Below, piece after piece: positions 26,488 through 33,939 of a stretch of 64,000 bases of DNA (position 1 is the stretch's first letter; the number at the start of each line of letters is the position of its first letter). The notes under the pieces were generated by a model. The model was not told the DNA's origin, searched no databases, and saw only the letters and a list, made by a program, of their open reading frames with translations. The stretch comes from Candidatus Borrarchaeum weybense (GTDB taxonomy: Archaea > Asgardarchaeota > Sifarchaeia > Borrarchaeales > Borrarchaeaceae): positions 808,585 to 872,584 of the forward strand of contig JAHQJS010000004.1 of the NCBI GenBank assembly GCA_019057385.1. Reading direction: 5' to 3'. A program made the position numbers and the translations under genes.

Positions 26488-26545
26488 AGATTTTTATATA
26501 TTGATGTTCATTGTACGTTTGATTTATTTCAAACGTATGAATTAT
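26488..26545 (+). promoter_or_regulatory. Promoter and operator-like inverted repeat of the second operon
   Basis: The TATA-like TTTTTATATATT (26490-26501) is followed by the inverted repeat TACGTTTGA-N6-TCAAACGTA at 26514-26537, matching the one at 19903-19926 in half-site and total length (24 bp). It overlaps the expected transcript start, a position typical of a repressor site. Another TATA-like TTATTTATAAAT lies at 26541-26552. Confidence 0.65.
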
Positions 26546-26565
26546 TTATAAATAATTAAAAAAAA

Positions 26566-26650
26566 TGGAGATTAAAAGATTAGTGAGAAGACAGCATTAG
26601 AAAGGATTAAGACAGTGTACTAGCGTGCAAACACTTTTTTTGAAAATCGA
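26566..26650 (+). pseudogene. Decayed 5' stub of a Yip1-like gene
   Basis: The stretch ATGGAGATTAAAAGATTAG lines up with the ribosome site and start of the intact Yip1 gene (ATGGAGGTTGAAAGATGAG), with the start codon changed. The following frame reads SEKTALERIKTVY-stop-RANTFFENRM-stop, compared with TEKTKAVLQ..VLYQRA..LTFDKSVY in the intact copy. Two in-frame stops break it. Its position at the head of the second operon mirrors the intact gene at the head of the first. Confidence 0.5.
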
Positions 26651-26696
26651 ATGTAAACAAATCTTACTAGAAGACTTCATGGAGGTTATTGATGAT

Positions 26697-27536
26697 ATGG
26701 CAACGACCTCAATAACAGAGTTGCTAAAAGAAGGCTTTAGAATTTGGAAACAAGGATGGTTAAGCTTCATTCTGTCAGAGATTTTGTTGTTTTTTGCTTT
26801 GGCAATCTTATTAGTTCCCACGATGGCTACAGCGAATTATCTTGGAATCGTGAGAGAAACTTCGCCAGCCTTCTTAAACCCAATATTAGTTTCAATAATG
26901 GCAATAATCGGTATAACCTTCAATAGCGTCGTTATGGGAAGTTTCTGTGGACTGGGAAAAGAACTAATTGAATTCGAAGATACTAGGGCAGAAAACGCGC
27001 TCTATTATTTAAAAAAACAAGGCTTAAGTTTTATAGGAGTTGGTCTCGTAATCGCAATCCTAATCGTTGTCCCATTGACACTGATACGCCTCTTCTTGGG
27101 TGTAGGCACAAACTTTGAACTTTTAAGAGGTCTTACTATTATCGTTTTTATAATTATATTTTTCCTACTAGCTCCATTTGTTATCTCAATACCTGCTGCT
27201 GTCATTGATGAGTCAAATGCTATTGAATCAATTAAAACAAGCTTAAATTTCTTACGAGAAGATCCAAAAATGGTCTTGGGAGTGCTTGGATTTTTTACTA
27301 TACTATACTTCTTACTTCTTAGCCCAACCTTGGCATTAACGACCAGAAACGCTATTTTGACACATAGATTCATACCTGTATTCACTCCAGCTATTCTAGC
27401 AGTGATAGCCTTCGTTTGTTTCCTTTTTGTGCTGTTCCCGATGATGTCAATCACCTTCACAAAGCTTTACTACAATTGCAGAATCCCAAAGAAGAAACAG
27501 GTTTCAGAAGAGGAGTCACCAATTAGTCTGTTCTAA
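26697..27536 (+). CDS. Multi-pass membrane protein, paralogue of 24907-25776
   Basis: This 279-residue protein starts at ATG 26697, with GGAGG 11 nt upstream; a longer frame from 26625 runs into the decayed Yip1 stub. It has the same plan as its paralogue: an N-terminal KEGFRIWKQGWLSFIL segment, about six membrane helices, GLGKELIEFEDTRAENALYYL, ISIPAAVIDESNAIESIKTSL and a C-terminal SITFTKLYYNCRIPKKK. It is the first intact gene of the second operon. The function is unknown; the conserved intracellular EDTRAEN motif could be a docking site. Confidence 0.7.
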   Translation: MATTSITELLKEGFRIWKQGWLSFILSEILLFFALAILLVPTMATANYLGIVRETSPAFLNPILVSIMAIIGITFNSVVMGSFCGLGKELIEFEDTRAENALYYLKKQGLSFIGVGLVIAILIVVPLTLIRLFLGVGTNFELLRGLTIIVFIIIFFLLAPFVISIPAAVIDESNAIESIKTSLNFLREDPKMVLGVLGFFTILYFLLLSPTLALTTRNAILTHRFIPVFTPAILAVIAFVCFLFVLFPMMSITFTKLYYNCRIPKKKQVSEEESPISLF

Positions 27537-27561
27537 AAAAGTTCGTAGGAGTAGAAACAAG

Positions 27562-28185
27562 TTGAAACAACTTATGGTTTTGAGAAATATAGAAGTTTTG
27601 AAAGCACTCCTCTCTAGCTGGAGATCGAAAATACTGCAGCTTCTTATTGTCCAAGAATATACGGTGCAACAATTGACAAAAATGTTGATAGAGATGACAG
27701 GAGAGAAGATTAACCCTGGTACGGTATACCATCATATAAAAGTCTTGCAGGAGGCAGGACTAGTTGAAGAAACACGCCAAGAAATTGAAAAAAATATAGT
27801 TATGAAGTTTTACCGCGCCGTAGCCAGAGATTTTAGAGTTGATTTTAGTGTATTAACAGGCAAAGATGAGACTCATAGAGATGTTACTCAATGGCTTGAA
27901 AGCCGTGTAACAGGTTTAATAGACACGTTAAAAGCTTATAATATCAATATTGATCCTGAAAATTACGTCGAAGCAGCAGAGCATATAAAAGAATTCATCA
28001 ACCTTGAAAATAAACTAAAAGAAGAGATTTCATCAAAAAATCCTGAACTCTTAAAAAATAAAGATCCTTCGATAATAAAAGACGCCTTCTCGCTCATGAC
28101 CCTTTATCTCCTAAACCAAAATGAAGAATACGTTATGTTACGAGAAAAATTGTTAGATTTCCTAAAAATGCATGAAAGTTCATGA
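27562..28185 (+). CDS. ArsR-like winged-helix regulator, second copy
   Basis: This 207-residue paralogue of the protein at 25832 shares VLKALLSSWRSKILQLLIVQEYTVQQLTKM, YHHIKVLQEAGLVEETRQEIEKNIVMKFYRAVARDF and the helical C-terminal half ending REKLLDFLKMHESS. It carries a short insertion (IEMTGEKINPG) in the recognition region. The TTG start has TAGGAG upstream. The gene follows the membrane protein gene by 25 nt and precedes the ABC ATPase. It is likely a repressor of this operon acting at the 26514 palindrome. Confidence 0.85.
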   Translation: MKQLMVLRNIEVLKALLSSWRSKILQLLIVQEYTVQQLTKMLIEMTGEKINPGTVYHHIKVLQEAGLVEETRQEIEKNIVMKFYRAVARDFRVDFSVLTGKDETHRDVTQWLESRVTGLIDTLKAYNINIDPENYVEAAEHIKEFINLENKLKEEISSKNPELLKNKDPSIIKDAFSLMTLYLLNQNEEYVMLREKLLDFLKMHESS

Positions 28186-28205
28186 AGTAAAAAGGTGTTG
28201 GATTA

Positions 28206-28235
28206 GAAAGATTTATTTGCTAATAAATATCTTTC
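28206..28235. promoter_or_regulatory. Palindrome between the regulator and ABC genes
   Basis: GAAAGAT (28206-28212) and ATCTTTC (28229-28235) form an inverted repeat with an inner TTTATT/AATAAA. It lies between the winged-helix gene and the ABC ATPase gene. It could be a second operator or a weak intra-operon terminator. Confidence 0.4.
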
Positions 28236-28266
28236 AAAAACTCCACTCCAAAAGAGGTAGAAAAAG

Positions 28267-28983
28267 TTGAATAAAGAAAATTCGACGATGGTAAAGACAA
28301 TCAACCTTCACAAAACATACGTCTCAGGTTCACTTGCCGTACAGGCGGTTCGTGGCATAGATTTAGAAGTTAAAAAAGGCGAATTTATAGCAATCATGGG
28401 TCCTAGTGGCTCGGGAAAATCGACTTTGATAAACTGTTTAGCCGCTATAGACACGCCAACAATGGGAGACATTTTCATTGAAGGGCGAAATATCGCCGCA
28501 CTTAGTGACGATGAATTAGCTGAGATCCGTTTACGTAAAATTGGCCTTGTTTTTCAGACATTTCAGTTATTTGAATTATTGACCGCATTAGAAAACGTAG
28601 AAATGCCTATGACTTTCCTGAAGATGCCCAAAAAGAAAAGACAAGAGCGAGCTTTAGAATTATTACGAATGGTAGGTCTTAAAGCCCGTGCAAAACATCT
28701 ACCCTCCGAATTGAGTGGAGGAGAGCAACAACGAATTGCTGTTGCCAGAGCTCTTGCAAACGATCCACCGATTCTCTTCTTGGATGAGCCAACTGGTGAT
28801 CTTGACTCCAAAAATGGGCAGATGGTCATGGAACTACTCGCCTCGATTCATGACAAGGGTGAAACATTAGTTATGGTCACTCACGACCCCGAAATGGCCA
28901 CCTATGCAGATCGTGTAATTAATATGCTCGATGGAAAAGTTCTAAATGAAGAAATCAATAACAAGACCAAAAAAACTAACTAG
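28267..28983 (+). CDS. ABC transporter ATPase, MacB/LolD type (second copy)
   Basis: This 238-residue cytoplasmic ATPase has Walker [10 protein letters not shown], the MacB-like Q-loop LVFQTFQLFELLTALENVEMPM, signature LSGGEQQR, Walker B ILFLDEPTGDLDS and H-loop VTHD. The TTG start follows AGAGGT. The permease gene begins 15 nt after its stop. It is homologous to the ATPase at 20781 and probably has a related role with a different outer-domain permease. Confidence 0.92.
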   Translation: MNKENSTMVKTINLHKTYVSGSLAVQAVRGIDLEVKKGEFIAIMGPSGSGKSTLINCLAAIDTPTMGDIFIEGRNIAALSDDELAEIRLRKIGLVFQTFQLFELLTALENVEMPMTFLKMPKKKRQERALELLRMVGLKARAKHLPSELSGGEQQRIAVARALANDPPILFLDEPTGDLDSKNGQMVMELLASIHDKGETLVMVTHDPEMATYADRVINMLDGKVLNEEINNKTKKTN

Positions 28984-28998
28984 TAAGAGGATATAACA

Positions 28999-31887
28999 AT
29001 GAGTTATTTGCGATACTTGTTCACTGGAATGCGTCGTAAAAAAGCCCGTACTATTCTGGGTATATTAGGTATTATTGTCTCAGTTGCGTTGCTTACAGGT
29101 ATGAATGCGACAGTTGATTCATACAGTTATTCTTACATTGACCAGGCTGAACAAAACGAAGGCATTATCGACTTTATGATTACTCGAAACACGTATGACA
29201 AAGTAAATCCGGGTTTCGAGGACGCTATATTCCTAGAAGCAAAGCCACGTTCACTTGCGGAAAGTGTGGATGGCGTTCAGGGTGTTTCACCTCGCCTTAG
29301 GGCACTCGTAGAGGTTGAAGTAATTAAGAAAGGTACAGAACAATTAGAAATCGACCTTGAACTGATCGGTATGGATTTTGATAGAGAACAAGAACTTGGA
29401 ATTGGACAAATTCGCATAATTGAGGGTGAGTTCGACCTGGTAGGCAAAAAGGTGTTTATACAGCGAAGAACAGCTGATCTTCTAAGTGTAGAAGTCGGGG
29501 ATAAAATTAGATTTAATCCAGTGGAGTGGAACAAAGATGCTGGCGGCCGAAAAGGGCAATTTTTTGAAGTCAGTGCAATCATCGAAGATGAAAATCGTTT
29601 GGCAGATTCTGATAATAATGCAATGATATGCGGATTATGGAGTGCGAGAGATCTATTAAGATCTTCAAAATACGTTACTGAATTAGTAGGTGTTTTTGAA
29701 AACAGAGATTTCCTATACGATATTCGTGAAATTGACGCGACAGTTTCAAGGATTGTAAAATTGGGAACACGAATACAAGACGCAGTGGGTATTGAATACA
29801 ACGTGGAATTACCGATTACTGAAGAATTGCAGCAGCTCGATCAACAAGGGGTCTTTATTAGAATCATCCTTGGAATGGTAGCAGTAATCTCACTGGTCAT
29901 TTCTTGTGTGCTAATGTACAGTCTTTTAACAATCTCGGTTGAAGAGAAGACGCATGATTTTGGTCTATTTATGGCTATCGGAGCAAAGAAGAAGCACATA
30001 TATCGACTTGTCATATTGGAAGCGGTGATAATAGCTGTTTTAGGTACAGTTGTCGGAGTCGTTCTTGGATTTCTGTTGAGTTTAGGACTTCTCTATCTAT
30101 TAACGGCGGGAGGTCTTCAATTTCTGGTAGGATCTGTAACATTGCAGATTATTGTCACACCCACGACCATAGCAATGAGTATAGTCGCAGGAATTGCAGT
30201 AGGTCTAATTAGTTCCATTTATCCCGCGATGAAAGTCACTCGGGTTAACATTGTCGATTCCCTTACGCCTATGCGGGGAACCCCTACCTATCAACGTGTA
30301 GTAAGAGAGAGGGGCGTCAGTTCGAAGTTAATTACATATGGGTTTATTATTTCAGGTGTCTCGGGATTTGTTTTCTTCATATTTCCTACAGCTTTTATTA
30401 CTATGGATCTGTCTGTGATCGGTACATTATTCCTTGGAATGATGCTTGCCTTGCTATTAGGATTTGACCTGATTGGCCTTGGTGGCTTAGTTCCAAGCGT
30501 AGAAAAGTTACTTGTACGAATAATTCGCCCGTTTACCCGCCGAATTAATGACGTTGTCGCAATGTATCTTAAAAAACACCGCAGAAGAAATACATTAACC
30601 GCTATTATGTACAGTGTTTCAATTGCATTCATTTTATTCCTTTCAACGATGCTAACGGTACAGACACTGTACAATATAGATGCTGTACGAGCTGAAGTTG
30701 GAACGGATTTAGCTCTTGTCTCAACCACAAGTTCAGTGCGAGGTGCAGGATTTGGCGGAGGATTTGGACCCGGTACTACAAGCGATATTCCAATCTGGAT
30801 AAACGATACAGATCTTGTCCCTAAGATTAAAGAGATAAACGGTGTAGTAGCTATTACGCGAGTAAGTCCAGAAAATCATCCAAATGGGTCTTCAACGGTT
30901 AGAATGGGTGACCTGATAATGTTTGAAGATGTAAGCGCTAGCGTATATGCAGTAGATGCTGATTTCCCTAACGTCACGTTCTTTGATATTGCCAGATTTA
31001 CAGAAGGGGACGTTCAAGCTTTTAAGACAATTAATGAGGTGGAAAATACTACAATTATCTCCGAGGGTGCAGCAAAAAGACTTCAGGTTCATGTTGGAGA
31101 CAAAGTCCGCATTCAATCCACTAGAAATCTAGCTACAGGAAGAGAAGTTTTAACTACTGAGCTTACTGTTGTTGCGCTTGCTAGTGATATGCCTGCCTTC
31201 TCGGGCTTTCAAGAGAGAGAGTCAGGTTTTAGTGACGTTTTGGTATCTCAAACTACTTACGCTTTGATCTTTAACCTCTATGAGGAACAAGATATCGATA
31301 GAACCCATAGCGGGGAACTAGAAGACTATGTCGAACCAGTCGATAGACTATTAATACAAACGACTACTTCTGAGGCTTCAAGAAGTGTCGCTCTTAACCT
31401 TAGACGATCTTATTCAGCAAGGGAAGGATTAAACGTCATAGTCGTTGTGGAAGAAATAGAAGAGGTGCAACGAAGTCTTCTTACTCTCCAATTGTTCTTT
31501 ACGATAGCACTAGGATTTGGTATGGTTATTGCTCTATTTGGCCTCACAGCTAGTTGCTATACGACCATCCAAGAATCAATAAGGGAGATAGGAATCATGA
31601 AAAGTGTAGGACTTAAACGCAAACACATAACAAACATTTTTATGTTTGAGTCCATAATCCTGACGATGGCAGCTGGCCTATCAGGTACTTTTGTAGGATA
31701 TTTCACAGGACTTTCGTTAATTGCACAACAGTCCATATTCACTGAACAACCGTTGCCGCTGTATATCCCTTGGCTGGAACTAGGATTAGTGATCGTTGCA
31801 TCAATTATAATAGGTGCTATTGGAGCATGGATTCCATCTCGTATAATCTCGAAGAAAAATACTGCTGAAATTCTTAGAATGCGGTAA
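28999..31887 (+). CDS. FtsX/MacB-type ABC permease, double-module (second copy)
   Basis: This 962-residue membrane protein has two FtsX modules: MRRKKARTILGILGIIVSVALLTG at the N-terminus with the core VEEKTHDFGLFMAIGAKKKHIYRLVILEA (about 314-342), and a second module starting MYLKKHRRRNTLTAIMYSVSIAFILFLST (about 522) with SIREIGIMKSVGLKRKHITNIFMFES near the end (about 858). The outer domain contains a Gly-rich loop GAGFGGGFGPGTTS (about 583-596). GAGGAT precedes the ATG. It works with the ATPase encoded just upstream. The substrate is unknown. Confidence 0.9.
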   Translation: MSYLRYLFTGMRRKKARTILGILGIIVSVALLTGMNATVDSYSYSYIDQAEQNEGIIDFMITRNTYDKVNPGFEDAIFLEAKPRSLAESVDGVQGVSPRLRALVEVEVIKKGTEQLEIDLELIGMDFDREQELGIGQIRIIEGEFDLVGKKVFIQRRTADLLSVEVGDKIRFNPVEWNKDAGGRKGQFFEVSAIIEDENRLADSDNNAMICGLWSARDLLRSSKYVTELVGVFENRDFLYDIREIDATVSRIVKLGTRIQDAVGIEYNVELPITEELQQLDQQGVFIRIILGMVAVISLVISCVLMYSLLTISVEEKTHDFGLFMAIGAKKKHIYRLVILEAVIIAVLGTVVGVVLGFLLSLGLLYLLTAGGLQFLVGSVTLQIIVTPTTIAMSIVAGIAVGLISSIYPAMKVTRVNIVDSLTPMRGTPTYQRVVRERGVSSKLITYGFIISGVSGFVFFIFPTAFITMDLSVIGTLFLGMMLALLLGFDLIGLGGLVPSVEKLLVRIIRPFTRRINDVVAMYLKKHRRRNTLTAIMYSVSIAFILFLSTMLTVQTLYNIDAVRAEVGTDLALVSTTSSVRGAGFGGGFGPGTTSDIPIWINDTDLVPKIKEINGVVAITRVSPENHPNGSSTVRMGDLIMFEDVSASVYAVDADFPNVTFFDIARFTEGDVQAFKTINEVENTTIISEGAAKRLQVHVGDKVRIQSTRNLATGREVLTTELTVVALASDMPAFSGFQERESGFSDVLVSQTTYALIFNLYEEQDIDRTHSGELEDYVEPVDRLLIQTTTSEASRSVALNLRRSYSAREGLNVIVVVEEIEEVQRSLLTLQLFFTIALGFGMVIALFGLTASCYTTIQESIREIGIMKSVGLKRKHITNIFMFESIILTMAAGLSGTFVGYFTGLSLIAQQSIFTEQPLPLYIPWLELGLVIVASIIIGAIGAWIPSRIISKKNTAEILRMR

Positions 31888-32273
31888 CTTTCTTTACTTT
31901 TTTTTATTCTAATTAGTTTTTTTCCATATTATAGATTTGTCTCTCTCTAGTTTTTTTCCATATTATAGATTTGTCTCTCTCTTTGTACCAAGTATTGGAA
32001 TTATATGCTATACATGATCTTATTGAATTTTGAGAATTGAAGAATGACGCACAACTTATCATAAACATGTAATAATGATAGAAACAGTAACATATAATAG
32101 TCACGAGTTAATAAAATTAACATTATTGTAATTGCTGTTGCTCGAAGTGTACCTATAGTAAATCTAAAAATCAGATGAAGGTTATATATAACAGAAAACA
32201 GTAGTTGCCTTTTTCAATGTATTGAAAAAGAAGAATTGATAAAATTAGTAGTTGACTAAGGATATAGACTGAA
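31888..32273. other. Intergenic region after the second ABC operon
   Basis: This 386-bp gap contains a T-rich terminator-like run (31894-31912), the exact 34-bp tandem repeat at 31915-31982, and a TATA-like GGTTATATATAAC at about 32178-32190 that probably drives the next gene. Nothing else is recognised. Confidence 0.4.
31915..31982. repeat. Exact tandem duplication of a 34-bp unit
   Basis: The unit (AG, seven T, CCATATTATAGATTTG, then CT repeats) occurs twice without any mismatch at 31915-31948 and 31949-31982. It follows the permease stop codon. Both units contain a T-tract, so they could act as doubled terminators. Confidence 0.85.
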
Positions 32274-32966
32274 ATGACTCGTGGGATTATCTTTACACAC
32301 TCTGAATTGAAAGGAAACCTAAAGCCGTTATACATTTACCCCTCGACATTAGAGGAGAATCTAATTCATAAAATAATTATAAAATCATCAACGCTGGTTT
32401 TAACGACATTAGATCTTTCCATAGATTATGAAGGGGCATCAATACTTCAATTTCCTGAACTTACAGTCCTCGTTTACTATTTCCTGCACCCACATGAAGA
32501 AAATGGAACAAAAAGTCAGATACCCACAACTATTTCCGTTTTTGTTGAATCAGAGTTCGAATGGTTTTTCTTTAAAGAGGTCGAACCTTTAGTTCAACGA
32601 ATTAAAAGCTTAGTTCAACGAATTAGAAATACAGGTCAAATAATGGAAGAGGAATTCAAAGAACTATACAACTTTCTTGATTCGGTTTTGCAGACAGACG
32701 AAATGAATGAAAATAAGCAGACCATTCAAACACAAGCAATTATGAAACCTGTTTATATATCTGATCAACAAGGATTTCTCGACTATTACCCATTTATTAA
32801 TTTGGATTTAAGAGAGGAGATTGTTTCGCGACTTATTGAGGGTGATTCTTCTTTAGATGAACTTTCAAAAGACCTCAAAACGTCCTCTTTTGAAGTGTTT
32901 CCACTATTGCAGCGCCTTCTTCGTTACAAACTAATTTCATTGCAAAATAGTGCTATTAGTGACTGA
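32274..32966 (+). CDS. Hypothetical protein, possible longin-like N-terminus and winged-helix C-terminus
   Basis: This 230-residue protein has an N-terminal part (about 1-115) that alternates strands and helices, with an opening GIIFTHSELKGNLKPLYIYP and a YYFLHPHEE segment; a linker; and a C-terminal domain (about 175-228) with REEIVSRLIEGDSSLDELSKDLKTSSFEVFPLLQRLLRYKLI, which reads like a winged helix. This build resembles Asgard signalling proteins but I cannot name a family. It is a single gene with its own promoter. Confidence 0.5.
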   Translation: MTRGIIFTHSELKGNLKPLYIYPSTLEENLIHKIIIKSSTLVLTTLDLSIDYEGASILQFPELTVLVYYFLHPHEENGTKSQIPTTISVFVESEFEWFFFKEVEPLVQRIKSLVQRIRNTGQIMEEEFKELYNFLDSVLQTDEMNENKQTIQTQAIMKPVYISDQQGFLDYYPFINLDLREEIVSRLIEGDSSLDELSKDLKTSSFEVFPLLQRLLRYKLISLQNSAISD

Positions 32967-32980
32967 TTTTTGCTAGGTGC

Positions 32981-33030
32981 GTCTTTAACTTTATCGGCAG
33001 GATGCTCCATCCGTAAGAGAGGTAGTTCAC
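32981..33030 (+). repeat. Solitary tnpB-type 3' end / omega-RNA-like remnant (copy 1)
   Basis: The stretch TTTAACTTTATCGGC is repeated exactly at 33482-33496, and both copies end in GGTAGTTCAC about 30 nt later, with a CTCCATCCGTAAGAG-type hairpin between. GGTAGTTCAC is the kind of end seen after tnpB genes of IS200/IS605 elements and is also found at 44521-44533 (minus). No tnpB reading frame is left here. Confidence 0.55.
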
Positions 33031-33088
33031 CGAGATGTTAAAAATTAAAGAAGGAATAAAAAAGAGTAATAGGGCTATGGATGGAATT

Positions 33089-33430
33089 TTATTCAAGATA
33101 TGGAATTAAACAGACGAATTTGAGCCCTTTTTCACCAGCTTTGAAATTGTGTTTCTCGTTCCCTGGAACCCAGACGATGTCCCAAGGTTTTAGTGTTTTT
33201 TCAGTCCCGTCAGGAAACGTAACGGTACCATCGCCTTCTAAAATAAATACTTCGTGCTCCCAACTATGGTCATGAAATGGCGAATGGCCCCCAGGTTCCA
33301 ATTCAAATAATCGCATCGCAAAATTCTCTGCACCGTCTTTTTCTTTCGTGATTAGCCAGCGTACGTATGTATCTTTTGCACCTGCTTCTGCCTTTTCTTT
33401 TGTAACATCAGTCCAGTGGAATAATTTCAT
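33089..33430 (-). CDS. Small cupin domain protein
   Basis: This 113-residue single-domain cupin has motif 1 PGGHSPFHDHSWEHEVFILEG (two His and Glu as metal ligands, about residues 47-67) and motif 2 PWDIVWVPGNEKHNFKA (His, about 82-98). It probably binds a divalent metal. Substrate or sensing role unknown. GGAGG lies upstream of the ATG in leftward reading (TATGGAGGG). The gene sits between two direct copies of tnpB-type ends and may have been carried in with them. Confidence 0.88.
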   Translation of the reverse strand: MKLFHWTDVTKEKAEAGAKDTYVRWLITKEKDGAENFAMRLFELEPGGHSPFHDHSWEHEVFILEGDGTVTFPDGTEKTLKPWDIVWVPGNEKHNFKAGEKGLKFVCLIPYLE

Positions 33431-33480
33431 TCAATACCCTCCATAAGTATTTCACGTGTCCTTAGTATCAGAAATTTTCT

Positions 33481-33531
33481 TTTTAACTTTATCGGCGGGA
33501 AATCCCCTTCCGACAGCTGGAGGTAGTTCAC
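33481..33531 (+). repeat. Solitary tnpB-type 3' end / omega-RNA-like remnant (copy 2)
   Basis: It begins TTTAACTTTATCGGCGGGA, with one mismatch to copy 1 over 19 bases, has a GGGGA/TCCCC-like hairpin, and ends GGTAGTTCAC. It lies on the other side of the cupin gene in the same orientation as copy 1, about 500 bp away. Confidence 0.55.
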
Positions 33532-33620
33532 TCTTGTTGTTTCGAATTGAAAGAACAATTTACTGAAGCAATTCAAAGGCAGTTTTCGAAATTCATTCAC
33601 TTTTCATTCAATTTGGTTTG

Positions 33621-33710
33621 AGTATTACTGATTTATCATTGCGTAATATCCAACGTGTCTGTAGATGTAACTACCTTAAGTATTACGCAATCTTATAATC
33701 CGTAATATTG
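33621..33710. repeat. Imperfect long inverted repeat
   Basis: The left arm (33621-33648) and right arm (33681-33710) are imperfect inverted copies with about 28-base arms. The inner 11 bases (ATTGCGTAATA and TATTACGCAAT) match perfectly. The spacer is 32 bases. It could be a small mobile-element relic or an operator region for the tiny gene at 33794. Confidence 0.6.
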
Positions 33711-33793
33711 AAAAGTGGCGTTTTACAAAACTTTTTAAAGAAAAAGCGCTTTATAGATACAAACAATAAATTATAGTTTTTTTGGTGACTATT

Positions 33794-33850
33794 ATGAAAA
33801 AGATCAGAAAGAAAACAGCAACTGCTTGCAAATGCGGAGCAAGCTGCTAA
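33794..33850 (+). CDS. Tiny basic cysteine-containing peptide, 18 residues
   Basis: ATG 33794 has GGTGA 5 nt upstream and a TATA-like CTTTATAGAT at 33749-33758, so a full expression unit is visible. The peptide is MKKIRKKTATACKCGASC: a basic N-terminus and three cysteines in a C-x-C-x3-C end directly before TAA. It could be a metal-binding mini-protein or a precursor of a modified peptide. No modifying enzyme is adjacent. It is too short for usual gene finders. Confidence 0.5.
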   Translation: MKKIRKKTATACKCGASC

Positions 33851-33939
33851 AATCTAAAACAATAATACATGTGAAAAATTCACCAATTTCTTTTTTATTT
33901 TTCTAAATTTCGAGGAAAAACAAGAGTTTTTGATGCAAA

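Noticed and set aside
28206..28235. Third copy of the TACGTTT operator
   Set aside because: The palindrome there has a different half-site (GAAAGAT) and cannot be grouped with the two TACGTTT repeats.
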